Below are positions 25,568 through 33,788 of a stretch of DNA of 64,000 nucleotides, piece by piece. A program made the translations under genes and the position numbers. The DNA is taken from positions 62,001 to 126,000 of the forward strand of contig CAZHKE010000001.1 in NCBI GenBank assembly GCA_964532485.1. Reading direction: 5' to 3'. Origin of the DNA: DATBSK01 sp964532485 (lineage in GTDB: Bacteria; Actinomycetota; Acidimicrobiia; IMCC26256; PALSA-555). The notes under the pieces were generated by a model. The model saw only the letters and a program-made list of their open reading frames with translations, was not told the DNA's origin and ran no database searches. The first letter of the stretch is position 1. Each line of letters starts with the position of its first letter.

Positions 25568-26824
25568 TCAAGGGGAGGAGAACGGGACGTCGCGGTCGAG
25601 TCGGGGCTCGGCGGGGAGTCCGAGCGCGCGCTCGCCGATCATCGTGCGGTGGATCTCGTCGGTGCCGCCACCGATGCTCGCCCAGAACCGGTTGAGCAGG
25701 AGCGTCTGCCAGAACCCGCCGCGAACCGCGTCCGCACCGGTGAGCATCCCGGCCGCGCCCAGCAGCGCGAACGCCAGCTGGCCCTTGGCAGCGCGATCGA
25801 GCGACCAGAGGACCTTCAGGACCGAGCCGTCGATCGTCGGGCGCCGGCCGGCAAGCAGCTCGGACTGCACCCGGTCGCGCAACCAGCGCAGCGCGTGCTC
25901 GCGCGACCACACCTCGGCGAGGCGCTGTCGCGTCACCGGATCGCCCGCGCGGTCGCGCTCCTGCGCGAGCGCGATCAGCGCGGCCGCGTCCGATCCGACC
26001 GCGGCGGAGCTGCCGATGAGCGCGGACTCGTTCGCCAGCGTCGTGCGGGTCGGGCCCCAGCCGCGGTCGATCGCCCCGACGACGTTGGCGATCGGCACCC
26101 GCACGTCGGTGAGGAACACCTCGTTGAAGTGCGCGGCACCGGTGATCTGGCGCAGCGGCCGGACGTCGATGCCGGGCGTCGTCATGTCGACGATCAGGTA
26201 GGTGATGCCGCGGTGCTTGGGCGCGCTCGGCTCGGTGCGCACGAGCAGGATCGCGAGGTCGGCATGCCGTGCGCCCGAGGTCCAGACCTTCTGGCCGTTC
26301 ACGACCAGCACGTCCCCACCGTCCGGGGAGGTGGCGCGCTGCGCGCCCGTCCGGAGGCTCGCGAGGTCGGAGCCCGCGCCGGGCTCGCTGAACAGCTGGC
26401 ACCACACCTCGTCGCCGCGCAGCAACGGCCGGAGGTAGCGCGCGCACTGCGCCGGCGTGCCGTGTGCGAGCAGCGTGGGCCCCACGAGCGCGATCGTCGA
26501 GGCGAGGAAGCCCGACGACACGTCGAAGCGAGCCTGCTCCTGGTTGAACGCGACCGCCTCTGCGGGTGTGGCGCCGCGTCCGCCGTGCTCGACGGGCCAG
26601 GTGATGCCGGCCCAGCCGCCGTCGAAGAGCGTCCGCTGCCACGTCCGGCAGCGCTCGAAGTGCTCGGACTCCGCTTCCCAGCTCGCGTCGCGGGGACCGT
26701 TCGACCAGTCGCTCGCGCCGCGTCGCACCTGGGCGTGCTGGGCGAGCCAGGCCCGGGCCTCGGCCCGAAACGACGCCAGGTCGAGCGTCTCCGGCTCCGG
26801 TCGTGCGAGGTCGGCCGCCGCCAC
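25568..26824 (-). CDS. Acyl-CoA dehydrogenase (FadE family)
   Basis: 418 residues from a GTG with a leaderless promoter. Mid-domain signatures are WCQLFSEPGAGSDLASLRT and VVNGQKVWTSGARHAD. The C-terminal helix has FWASIGGGTDEIHRTMIGERALGLPAEP, typical of FadE chains that form heterotetramers in sterol side-chain breakdown. No second FadE chain is next to it, so it may act alone or pair elsewhere. It diverges from the KshA-like operon over a common operator. Confidence 0.89.
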   Translation of the reverse strand: MAAADLARPEPETLDLASFRAEARAWLAQHAQVRRGASDWSNGPRDASWEAESEHFERCRTWQRTLFDGGWAGITWPVEHGGRGATPAEAVAFNQEQARFDVSSGFLASTIALVGPTLLAHGTPAQCARYLRPLLRGDEVWCQLFSEPGAGSDLASLRTGAQRATSPDGGDVLVVNGQKVWTSGARHADLAILLVRTEPSAPKHRGITYLIVDMTTPGIDVRPLRQITGAAHFNEVFLTDVRVPIANVVGAIDRGWGPTRTTLANESALIGSSAAVGSDAAALIALAQERDRAGDPVTRQRLAEVWSREHALRWLRDRVQSELLAGRRPTIDGSVLKVLWSLDRAAKGQLAFALLGAAGMLTGADAVRGGFWQTLLLNRFWASIGGGTDEIHRTMIGERALGLPAEPRLDRDVPFSSP

Positions 26825-26831
26825 GGTCCGA

Positions 26832-26864
26832 ACCCTAGGCGAGAACTCTGGACAGCTGTCCAGA
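26832..26864. promoter_or_regulatory. Shared operator palindrome TCTGGACAGCTGTCCAGA with -10 boxes on both sides
   Basis: The 18-bp perfect palindrome lies at 26847-26864. Leftwards, TAGGGT (26832-26837) plus seven bases leads to the GTG of the acyl-CoA dehydrogenase. Rightwards, TACGGT at 26873-26878 is a likely -10 box for the Rieske gene. The palindrome would cover the -35/spacer areas of both. Perfect dyads like this are typical TetR-family operators, and a TetR gene lies in the plus-strand operon (28832). Confidence 0.65.
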
Positions 26865-26901
26865 CTACGGTCTACGGTGCCAGCGAGCTCGGGGGGTCCC
26901 G

Positions 26902-28026
26902 ATGACCGACTTCAGCGCGGCGATGTCCGCGCGCATCACCGAGTTCGACGGTCGGACGCCGCTCCAGGCGCTCGCCGAGGGCGGTGGCACGCACGAGACG
27001 AGGTTGACGTCGCTCGAGCGCTTCCCGTACTACCGATCGTTCCCGTTCGCGTGGTACTTCGCCGCGTTCTCCGACCACGTCGGCGTCGGCGAGGTTCGCA
27101 CCGCGCACTGGCTGGCGCGCGACCTCGTGATCTGGCGCGGCGAGGACGGCGCCGCGCACGTGATGGAGGCGTACTGCCCGCACATGGGCGCGCATCTCGG
27201 GTACGGCGGGCGCGTCGAGGGCTCTCACCTCGTGTGCCCGTTCCACTGGTGGGAGTACGACGGCGACGGCACCAACGTGCGCATCCCCTACGCCGACAAG
27301 CCCAACGGCAGGGCGCGGGTGCGCTCGTACCCCACCATCGACCGCAACGGGCTCATCATGTTCTGGTACCACCCGGCTGGTGATCCGCCGGTGTGGGAGG
27401 TGCCGGAGATCCCCGAGCTCTCCGACCCGTGCTGGCGCGACGAGTTCCGCGCCGAGTGGGACGTGCGCTGCCCGTGGCAGGAGATGGCCGAGAACGGGCC
27501 CGACTACGTGCACCTCAAGACCGTGCACGGCGCCGCGTCGGTGCCCGAGGTCGAGAGCCTCACGTACGAGGGACCGTTCAGCCACCTCCGCTCGAAGGTC
27601 AGCTTCTCGACGCCGCGAGGTCCACAGGAGGGTCGCATCGACACGGACTCGTGGGGTCCCGGGTTCGCGATCGCACGCTTCTCGGGGATCACGCCGACGC
27701 TCTTCGTGAACCTCACGACCCCGATCGACTGGGAGATGACGCGCTCCATCAAGCTCTACCGAGTCGAACGGCGCGGCGAGTCCGACGCGGACCGCTCGCG
27801 GGTGCAGCGCGTCGGCGAGGCGCTCGTGCGCGACCTCCGCAAGCAGATGGATGAGGACGTCGTGATCTTCGACCACAAGATCTGGGTCGACCCGCCCGCG
27901 CTCGCCCCCGACGACGGCCCGATCATCCGGTTCCGGAAGTGGGCTGCTCAGTTCTACGTCGAGGGCGATCCGCGCGCCGCGGACCGATGGGACGGCGACC
28001 GAAGTGGCCGGACGGTGCGCACGTGA
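26902..28026 (+). CDS. KshA-like Rieske non-haem iron oxygenase
   Basis: 374 residues. The Rieske ligands are in YCPHMGAHLG and CPFHWWEYDG (C-x-H ... C-x-x-H). The mononuclear iron site is ENGPDYVHLKTVHG (D and two H). The C-terminal VVIFDHKIWVDPPAL and RFRKWAAQFYVEGD correspond to the end of KshA, the oxygenase of 3-ketosteroid 9-alpha-hydroxylase. A reductase partner (KshB) is not encoded in the window. It heads an operon with methyltransferase, TetR, Ltp and DUF35 genes, behind the palindrome at 26847. Confidence 0.87.
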   Translation: MTDFSAAMSARITEFDGRTPLQALAEGGGTHETRLTSLERFPYYRSFPFAWYFAAFSDHVGVGEVRTAHWLARDLVIWRGEDGAAHVMEAYCPHMGAHLGYGGRVEGSHLVCPFHWWEYDGDGTNVRIPYADKPNGRARVRSYPTIDRNGLIMFWYHPAGDPPVWEVPEIPELSDPCWRDEFRAEWDVRCPWQEMAENGPDYVHLKTVHGAASVPEVESLTYEGPFSHLRSKVSFSTPRGPQEGRIDTDSWGPGFAIARFSGITPTLFVNLTTPIDWEMTRSIKLYRVERRGESDADRSRVQRVGEALVRDLRKQMDEDVVIFDHKIWVDPPALAPDDGPIIRFRKWAAQFYVEGDPRAADRWDGDRSGRTVRT

Positions 28027-28835
28027 GTCACGGCGTCGATCTCGGTGCCGGCGACCAGGAGTACCGCATCGCCGACGACGACGAGACCGCGGCGCGCGAG
28101 CACGAGCGGCTCCGCATCCTCGGGCGGTGGCGCGACCCGTCGACGATCACCGCGCTCGAGGCCACCGGCGTCGGCCCCGGCTGGCGTTGCCTCGAGGTCG
28201 GTGCCGGCGCCGGGACGACGTCGGCGTGGATGGCAGCGCGCGTGGGTGAGACCGGCTCGGTGCTGTCGACCGACGTCGACCTGCGCTTCCACGGCCCCGC
28301 TGTCGGCAACACCGAGATCCGCGGCCACGACATCACGCGCGATCCGGTCCCGGAAGGCACGTTCGATCTCGTCCACGCCCGCGCGGTGCTCCAGCACGTC
28401 GCGGCTCGCGAGGCGGCGCTCGATCGAATGATCGCGGCGCTGAAGCCGGGCGGCTGGATCGTCGTCGAGGAAGCCGACATGCGGGCCTTCGAAGCGCAGC
28501 CACTCCCCGAGCCGCTCGGCGCGCTGCACCGGATGATGGTCGCCGCCGCGGCGCAGCAGGTTTACCGGGAGCCCAACTTCGGGACCCGGCTGCTCCGCCT
28601 CTACCAGGAGCACGGTCTGGCCGAGGTGCACGCCCGGGGGGTCGTGGAGACGATGCGCGCGGGCGAGGACAGCGGGGAGTGGTGGTTCCTCGCGGTCGAG
28701 CACGTGCGTGATCGCATCGTCGATGCCGGCGTGATGTCGGGCGACGACTTCGATGCGGCGCTGGCGATCGCCCGCACGCCCGGCTTCCTGATGCTCGGGC
28801 CCACGTCGATCCAGGTCTCGGGCCGCAAGCCGTGA
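28023..28835 (+). CDS. SAM-dependent class I methyltransferase
   Basis: 270 residues from GTG 28023, overlapping the Rieske stop by four bases (GTGA). Motif I is CLEVGAGAGTTSAWMA near residue 55, STDVDLRF follows, and FDLVHARAVLQHVA is motif IV-like. AALKPGGWIVVEEADM is the classic post-motif strand. The target is unknown; small-molecule O- or C-methylation is likely. Its tight coupling to a steroid-type oxygenase is unusual. Confidence 0.84.
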   Translation: MSHGVDLGAGDQEYRIADDDETAAREHERLRILGRWRDPSTITALEATGVGPGWRCLEVGAGAGTTSAWMAARVGETGSVLSTDVDLRFHGPAVGNTEIRGHDITRDPVPEGTFDLVHARAVLQHVAAREAALDRMIAALKPGGWIVVEEADMRAFEAQPLPEPLGALHRMMVAAAAQQVYREPNFGTRLLRLYQEHGLAEVHARGVVETMRAGEDSGEWWFLAVEHVRDRIVDAGVMSGDDFDAALAIARTPGFLMLGPTSIQVSGRKP

Positions 28836-29425
28836 CGTCGGCGCGAGTCGCGACTCGGCGGGCGCTCCGTGCCGACGCGGCGGCAACGCGGCGGCGCGTC
28901 ATCGACGGCGCGGTGGAGCTGGCTCGCGAGCGGCCCTTGGCCGAGCTGACGATGCGGGACATCGCCCGCACGGCCGAGGTATCGGTCGCGACTGCCTACA
29001 CCTACTTCTCGTCGAAGGAGCACGTCCTCGCCGAGGCGTACCTCGACGGCGTCGAGTCGCTCACCGAGAGCGTGCGCGCCCGACCGCCGTCTGGAGCAAC
29101 CGCGGCCGAGCGGGTCGCGGCCGTGATGCGGCGTGCCATGCGGGGCGCGGCCTCGACCGGCGACGTCGTGCAGGCTGCCGCGATCGCGCTGGCGTCGTCG
29201 GACCCCGCGGTCGCCCCGCTCCGGCCGCTCGCGGACGAGGCGTTCGAGGAGTGGTTCACGATCGCCCTCCGCGGCGCGACGATCGCCGACCACGACGAGG
29301 TCGTGCAGCTGCTACAGCTCACGATGTTCGCGTCGTTCGTCGCGGTGGCCCACGGGCGGCTGTCGCTCACCGCGAGCGGCCGTCTCCTCGACCTCGCAGT
29401 GCGCCGCCTCGTCGTCGAGACCTGA
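28832..29425 (+). CDS. TetR-family transcriptional regulator
   Basis: 197 residues, overlapping the methyltransferase stop. The N-terminal helix-turn-helix reads LTMRDIARTAEVSVATAYTYFSSKEHVL, the standard TetR DNA-binding domain. The C-terminal ligand domain is Ala-rich. As part of the operon it probably controls the palindrome TCTGGACAGCTGTCCAGA upstream and is autoregulated; its ligand would be an acyl-CoA or steroid CoA ester (inference). Confidence 0.87.
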   Translation: MTSARVATRRALRADAAATRRRVIDGAVELARERPLAELTMRDIARTAEVSVATAYTYFSSKEHVLAEAYLDGVESLTESVRARPPSGATAAERVAAVMRRAMRGAASTGDVVQAAAIALASSDPAVAPLRPLADEAFEEWFTIALRGATIADHDEVVQLLQLTMFASFVAVAHGRLSLTASGRLLDLAVRRLVVET

Positions 29426-29471
29426 CGTCGGCTGGCGCCACGGCGGGCGGGGCTGGTTGACTCCCCGCGCC

Positions 29472-30641
29472 ATGGACCGCACCCCCGTCATCGCCGGCAT
29501 CGGCCTCTCCGACTACCCGAAGGCACCCCACCTCGACACCGTCCAGCACCATGTGCTGGCGATGCAGCGCGCGCTCGCCGACTGCGGGATCGAGAAGTCC
29601 GAGATCGACGGCTACATCAACGCCAGCTCCGGCGGGATGATGGTCGACGACCCGGTCACGATGGCCGAGTACCTGCGCATCGACCACCGCTACATCGACG
29701 GGACGATGACCGGGGGATCGTCGTTCGAGTTCCACCTCCAGCATCTCGCAGCCGCGATCCAGGAGGGGCTGTGCGACGTCGCGCTCGTCACGTACGGGTC
29801 CGACCAGCTCACGCGCATGGGGCGCAAGCTCGGGACCGGCGGCTTCCAGCGCGGCGGGCAGAAGGTCCCCGGCCCGGTCCAGTACGAGGTGCCCTACGGC
29901 GGCTCGCTGGTCGGGTCGTACGCGATGTACGCGACGCGGCACGCGCACGAGTTCGGCACGACGTCGGAGCAGCTGGCCGAGATCGCAGTCGGCGTGCGCG
30001 AGTTCGCCGGACTCAACCCGAACGCGATCTACCGCGACCCGATCACGGTCGACGACGTCGTCAACAGCCGCATGATCGCCGACCCGCTGCACAAGCTCGA
30101 CTGCTGCGCGATCACCGACGGCGGCGGCGCGCTCGTCGTGACCACCGCGGAGCGCGCCAAGGATCTGAAGCAGCCGCCCGTGTACGTGCTCGGCGCGGCA
30201 GGCGCGCAGACGCACTGGAACATCTCCCAGCAGACGGACTTCACGACGTCGGCGGGGGCGCTCGCCGGACCGATCGCGTTCGAGCGCGCGGGTGTCACGC
30301 ACGACGACGTCGATCTGCTGATGTTCTACGACAGCTTCACGATCACCTGCCTGATCCTGCTCGAGAGCCTCGGCTTCGTCCCGCAGGGTGAGGGAGGCCC
30401 GTTCGTGGCCGAAGGCCACCTCAAGCGCGGCGGCAAGTGGCCGCTCAACACCGATGGCGGCGGGCTCTCGTCGTGCCACCCGGGCATGCGCGGGATCTTC
30501 TTGCTCATCGAGTCGGTGCGACAGCTGCGCGGTCAGGGTGGTGAAGCTCAGGTGCCCGGCTGCGAAGTCGCCCTCGCGGCCGGCTCGGGTGGATGGCTCA
30601 GCTGCATCGGCGTCGTGCTCACCGGCCGAGAGCACCCCTGA
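29472..30641 (+). CDS. Thiolase-fold protein of the Ltp/SCPx-like type, without the nucleophilic Cys
   Basis: 389 residues from the ATG at 29472. The fold is thiolase-like (PVIAGIGLSDYPK at the start, NTDGGGLSSCHPGM late). At the site of the nucleophilic Cys it reads MTGGSSFEFH (residues 79-88), with no Cys. The related M. tuberculosis Ltp2 also has no thiolase Cys, uses Tyr residues, works as a retro-aldolase, and needs a DUF35 partner. Here FYDSFT supplies a candidate Tyr, and a DUF35 gene follows. I therefore favour an aldolase role over thiolysis. Confidence 0.82.
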   Translation: MDRTPVIAGIGLSDYPKAPHLDTVQHHVLAMQRALADCGIEKSEIDGYINASSGGMMVDDPVTMAEYLRIDHRYIDGTMTGGSSFEFHLQHLAAAIQEGLCDVALVTYGSDQLTRMGRKLGTGGFQRGGQKVPGPVQYEVPYGGSLVGSYAMYATRHAHEFGTTSEQLAEIAVGVREFAGLNPNAIYRDPITVDDVVNSRMIADPLHKLDCCAITDGGGALVVTTAERAKDLKQPPVYVLGAAGAQTHWNISQQTDFTTSAGALAGPIAFERAGVTHDDVDLLMFYDSFTITCLILLESLGFVPQGEGGPFVAEGHLKRGGKWPLNTDGGGLSSCHPGMRGIFLLIESVRQLRGQGGEAQVPGCEVALAAGSGGWLSCIGVVLTGREHP

Positions 30642-30664
30642 GCACCCGCGAGGAGGCAGCGCCC

Positions 30665-31093
30665 GTGAGCGACAGCGAGATCGTCACCGTCGAGGAGTGG
30701 GAGAAGCCGCTCCCGCGGACGGACGCGATCAGCGCGCCGTACTGGGAGGCGGCCGCGCAGGGCCGGCTGCTGATCCAGGAGTGCGCGAGCTGCGGCAACC
30801 GCCAGTGGTACCCGCGGGCGATGTGCACGAAGTGTGGGGGGGACGTCACCTGGCTCGAGTGCTCGGGTCGCGGTGAGGTGTACACGTTCACGGTCATCCG
30901 GCAGATGGGCATGCGCCCCTTCCGCGACGAGCTGCCCTACGCGATCGCCATGGTCCGGCTCGAAGAGGGCCCGCTGATCTTCGGCAACGTCACCGACGTC
31001 GATCCCGACGACGTGCGCGTCGGGCTCCCGGTCGAGGTGTGGTTCACGAAGGTCGACGACGAGATCGGTGTCCCCAGCTGGCGTCCGGCCTGA
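30665..31093 (+). CDS. DUF35 Zn-ribbon/OB-fold protein (Ltp partner)
   Basis: 142 residues from a GTG. The rubredoxin-like zinc ribbon is CASCGNRQWYPRAMCTKC (two CxxC), followed by the OB-fold (GRGEVYTFTVIRQ, YAIAMVRLEEGP). Such proteins bind CoA and form hetero-complexes with thiolase-fold partners such as Ltp2 (with ChsH2). It lies 23 bases after the Ltp-like gene, which makes that complex likely here. Confidence 0.87.
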   Translation: MSDSEIVTVEEWEKPLPRTDAISAPYWEAAAQGRLLIQECASCGNRQWYPRAMCTKCGGDVTWLECSGRGEVYTFTVIRQMGMRPFRDELPYAIAMVRLEEGPLIFGNVTDVDPDDVRVGLPVEVWFTKVDDEIGVPSWRPA

Positions 31094-31170
31094 TCCTGCC
31101 GACCCGCCGAACCCGGGTAGCGTGAGCGCACCGCACCCGTCACTGCTCACTTCCTCCTTGGGGGCTCGCA

Positions 31171-31605
31171 ATGCGCAAGGCAGCCGCTCTGCTCGTCTCG
31201 ACCGTCCTCGTCTCCGGCGTCGCGCTCGCTGCGGTCTCGCCAGCGGGCGCGTCCACGCCGGCCAAGACCAGCAAGTTCTGCAAGGCGGTGAAGAAGACCG
31301 ACTACGAGAACCTCGGCAACCCGCTCTCGAAGAAGAGCTCGGCCAAGGTCGAGAAGCAGCTCAACCGCCTCGAGGACTCGGCGAAGGGGAAGAGGAAGAA
31401 GGCGATCGAGACGCTCAGCGATGCCTACGGCAAGATCGCCGACGGCGACAAGCTGAGCGAGGTCTACTCCGACGGTGACGTGATCTCGGCGCTCGGAACG
31501 TTCGGACTCGCGGTCGCGAAGTGCGCGTTCGCCGACCTGCCCGACATCACGCTGCCCGACAACGTCGATCTGCCCGACATCACGCTGCCCGACCTCGGGA
31601 GCTGA
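31171..31605 (+). CDS. Small secreted protein with LPDITLPD C-terminal repeats
   Basis: 144 residues. A signal peptide (MRKAAALLVSTVLVSGVALA, cleaved near AGA-STP) is followed by a Lys-rich helical domain with one Cys pair (KFCKAV and KCAF), and a tail that repeats LPDITLPD twice around NVD. TAGCGT at 31117 and the GGGGGC before the start provide a promoter and a weak ribosome site. I do not recognise the family; the tail suggests a cell-envelope contact. Confidence 0.75.
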   Translation: MRKAAALLVSTVLVSGVALAAVSPAGASTPAKTSKFCKAVKKTDYENLGNPLSKKSSAKVEKQLNRLEDSAKGKRKKAIETLSDAYGKIADGDKLSEVYSDGDVISALGTFGLAVAKCAFADLPDITLPDNVDLPDITLPDLGS

Positions 31606-31642
31606 GCGGCGAAGCGAGCGCGGCGGGGCGAGCGCGGCGGCA

Positions 31643-32299
31643 CTAGCGGGGACGCCCCGTTCGAGGCGCGACGAACACGATGTCGGCCTCGGCGAGACGC
31701 TCGCCGTCGCACGACGACGTGGCCCAGACGGAGATCTTGCGCCCCTCGACGCGGTCGATGGCCGCCTCGTAGTCGATCTGCTTGCGCAGCGGCGTCGGGC
31801 GCAGCATCTTCACGGTGAGCGTGCCGGTGTAGCCGGCGATGCCCGACAACGTCTGTGCCGAGCCCATGAGGTCGTCGAACGCGGCGGCCACGAAGCCGCC
31901 GTGCACGTGCCCGGCCGGCCCTTCGTACGCAGGTGAGTAGGTCGCCCAGCCGACGGCACGGTCGGCATGCAGCTCCCACTGGACCGGCGCGGCGAGCGGG
32001 TTCGAACGACCGCTGATCCCGCTGCGTTCGAGGAGCGCCCCGTCGTCACCTCCGGCCGAGCCGAGCCCGCCCCTCTCGTGCAGCGACGGCAGGCTCTCGA
32101 GCGCGTCGCTGACCGCGTCGACGCGTGCGGTGACGTCCTCGATGCCCGAGAGGTCGTCGCACGCCTCGACGTCGAGGTGCGCCGTGAGCTCGATCAACCG
32201 CTTCACGGATCGCACCAGCGCGTGCTTGGCGGCTCGCGGGCGATCCTCGACGGGATCGTGCCCGTCGTAGGTGGTGTGTGCGTCGGGGGGAAGGCTCAC
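31643..32299 (-). CDS. PaaI-like hotdog thioesterase (paralogue of 19160)
   Basis: 218 residues from a GTG with TAGGCT seven bases upstream. The hotdog core is SNPLAAPVQWELH, GPAGHVHGGFVAAAFDDLMG (HGG...D helix) and TGTLTVKMLRPTPLRKQI. It shares SNPLA[AP]P and the HGG...F[DD] helix with 19160. It is at the end of the Rieske/Coq4-like operon, with its own leaderless promoter 25 bases after the gene before it. Confidence 0.83.
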   Translation of the reverse strand: MSLPPDAHTTYDGHDPVEDRPRAAKHALVRSVKRLIELTAHLDVEACDDLSGIEDVTARVDAVSDALESLPSLHERGGLGSAGGDDGALLERSGISGRSNPLAAPVQWELHADRAVGWATYSPAYEGPAGHVHGGFVAAAFDDLMGSAQTLSGIAGYTGTLTVKMLRPTPLRKQIDYEAAIDRVEGRKISVWATSSCDGERLAEADIVFVAPRTGRPR

Positions 32300-32306
32300 G
32301 CCGGCG

Positions 32307-32312
32307 AGCCTA
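32307..32312 (-). promoter_or_regulatory. Leaderless -10 box (TAGGCT)
   Basis: TAGGCT, then seven bases, then GTG at 32299 on the minus strand. Confidence 0.45.
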
Positions 32313-32324
32313 CGGCCGACCCGG

Positions 32325-32651
32325 TCAGCCGGTTCGGTACACCTCGTCGTAGTTGCCCCACTCGATGTCGCCGTCGACGATCTTCCCGAGCTCTTCGGCC
32401 CAGTGCTTCGTCTCCTCGCGATCGTTGTTCTTCGTCGCCTCCTCGACAGCCGGCACGTCGGGATCGACGACGCCGAACTCGGCGATCATCAAGTAGTGGC
32501 CGGGGCGCTCACGATCCCGCAGGATGTGGGAGCCCATGTAGCCCATCACGTCTCCCTGAGCCTGGAGCCGGTCCCAGCCCGCCGCCAGCTCGACCAGCCG
32601 GTCCGGATCGGTGCACCGGAACGAGATCGTCTGGGTGAAGTTCAGGTTCAC
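32325..32651 (-). CDS. Dimeric alpha/beta-barrel (ABM-like) protein
   Basis: 108 residues. The pattern of a beta-strand (NFTQTISFRC), a helix (DRLVELAAGWDRLQAQ), a GYMGSHILRDRERPGHYLMIAEF hairpin and a helix rich in Glu is that of the antibiotic-biosynthesis-monooxygenase / EthD-type barrel. These bind small polar or aromatic molecules and often act as quinone-forming monooxygenases or as ligand holders. The start overlaps the stop of the Coq4-like gene by four bases (ATGA), so the two are produced together. Confidence 0.7.
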   Translation of the reverse strand: MNLNFTQTISFRCTDPDRLVELAAGWDRLQAQGDVMGYMGSHILRDRERPGHYLMIAEFGVVDPDVPAVEEATKNNDREETKHWAEELGKIVDGDIEWGNYDEVYRTG

Positions 32652-33748
32652 GGGCGCGCTCCCTGACGTTCCTCGGCGAACCGTCGTTGCATGTCGGACA
32701 TCCCCTCCAGCTCGAACGCACCCGGCGACCCGAGGTCGAGCGCCGCTCGTGACTTCTCGGGCACGAAGAGGATCTCACGAACCTCGGGAACAGGCCGCTG
32801 CGCGAGCGCGTGGTAGTCGACGACGAAGAGGTCGGTCTGACAGCAGGTGCTCACCTGCTTCCCACGGCGGATCGCGTCGGCGATCCGCACGTGCATGCCG
32901 CCACCCTGCGCGTGGTGCTCGCGCACGTCGCGGTCGAAGAAGCCGGTGCCGGAGATGTATCCGGTCTCGAAGAGGCCGATGAGCGTGGCGAGCCACGCGA
33001 AGCCCTTCGGATCCGGGTCGGCCCGGCCGATGAAGGCGAACACCTCGATCTCCCCTCGCAGGTTCGTGCCGTAGTCGGCGAGCACGTGCACGAAGTCGTG
33101 TTGCGCGAGGTACTCGGGCGCGCCGCCGGCTGCACCGGGGAGGACGAAGCCGCGCCCGTCGTACATCTCGACGACGCTGCGCCCCAGCGAGCCCTCGGGG
33201 AGCTCGCGGAAGGCCTGCCAGCGCGCCTCGAGCTCCGGGTCGACCTTCGCGGGATCCAACGCGCCCGTCTCGACATGGCGCGTGGCGACGCCGGCGTCGC
33301 CCGTGTCACGCACGTGCTCCTCGAATCCGCTGCGCTGGAGGTCCATCCAGGCCAGGCCGTAGGCGCCCTGGGCGTAGCGTCGAGCGACCCGCACGAAGTC
33401 GTCCCGGATGTCGAGCGCCTGCGCGTACTTCGCGACCCGCGCGGCGACGGCGACGGGGATCGGCCGCAGGATGAGCTCGGCCAGCACCATGTGGTGGACG
33501 ATGCGCTGACGGTGGTGCTGGTCGCGATGGGCCAGCGCTTCGGCGAGCCCCTCGGGCGCGAGCGGCTCGAGCGAGTGGTAGTCGACCTCGAAGCCGGTCA
33601 GGGAGCTCGCGATCGCGCCGAGCAAGAGCGCCTGGACCTCGGTCAGGCCCTCCTCGGGAGCCACCGCGGTGGCGATGCCTCGGGCCGTGAGCATCACCTC
33701 GTCGAGCTCGAGCCCCTCGGGCTGATCCGGACCGATCATCGGTGCCAT
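32648..33748 (-). CDS. TerB-like / Coq4-like fusion protein
   Basis: 366 residues. The N-terminal 150 residues are helical and resemble TerB-like domains (LTEVQALLLGAIASSLTG; MVLAELILRPIPVAVAARV). The middle carries LPEGSLGRSVVEM and H217-D218-x2-H221-x11-E233, the exact HDxxHx11E metal motif of Coq4, within QHDFVHVLADYGTNLRGEIE. Coq4 acts in ubiquinone biosynthesis, where oxidative removal of the ring C1 carboxyl has been reported. Here it is in a Rieske/dehydrogenase operon of an organism likely to use menaquinone, so a catabolic ring-modifying role is a fair guess. Assigned from motifs only. Confidence 0.7.
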   Translation of the reverse strand: MAPMIGPDQPEGLELDEVMLTARGIATAVAPEEGLTEVQALLLGAIASSLTGFEVDYHSLEPLAPEGLAEALAHRDQHHRQRIVHHMVLAELILRPIPVAVAARVAKYAQALDIRDDFVRVARRYAQGAYGLAWMDLQRSGFEEHVRDTGDAGVATRHVETGALDPAKVDPELEARWQAFRELPEGSLGRSVVEMYDGRGFVLPGAAGGAPEYLAQHDFVHVLADYGTNLRGEIEVFAFIGRADPDPKGFAWLATLIGLFETGYISGTGFFDRDVREHHAQGGGMHVRIADAIRRGKQVSTCCQTDLFVVDYHALAQRPVPEVREILFVPEKSRAALDLGSPGAFELEGMSDMQRRFAEERQGARP

Positions 33749-33788
33749 CTTCGCGCTTCGCGTCGGCGACGGGCGCTCGCTCGTCCGG

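Noticed and set aside
31606..31642. GCGAGCGCGGCGG repeated twice in a row as a regulatory element
   Set aside because: Short low-complexity GC repeat between converging genes; no dyad or promoter, so nothing to claim.
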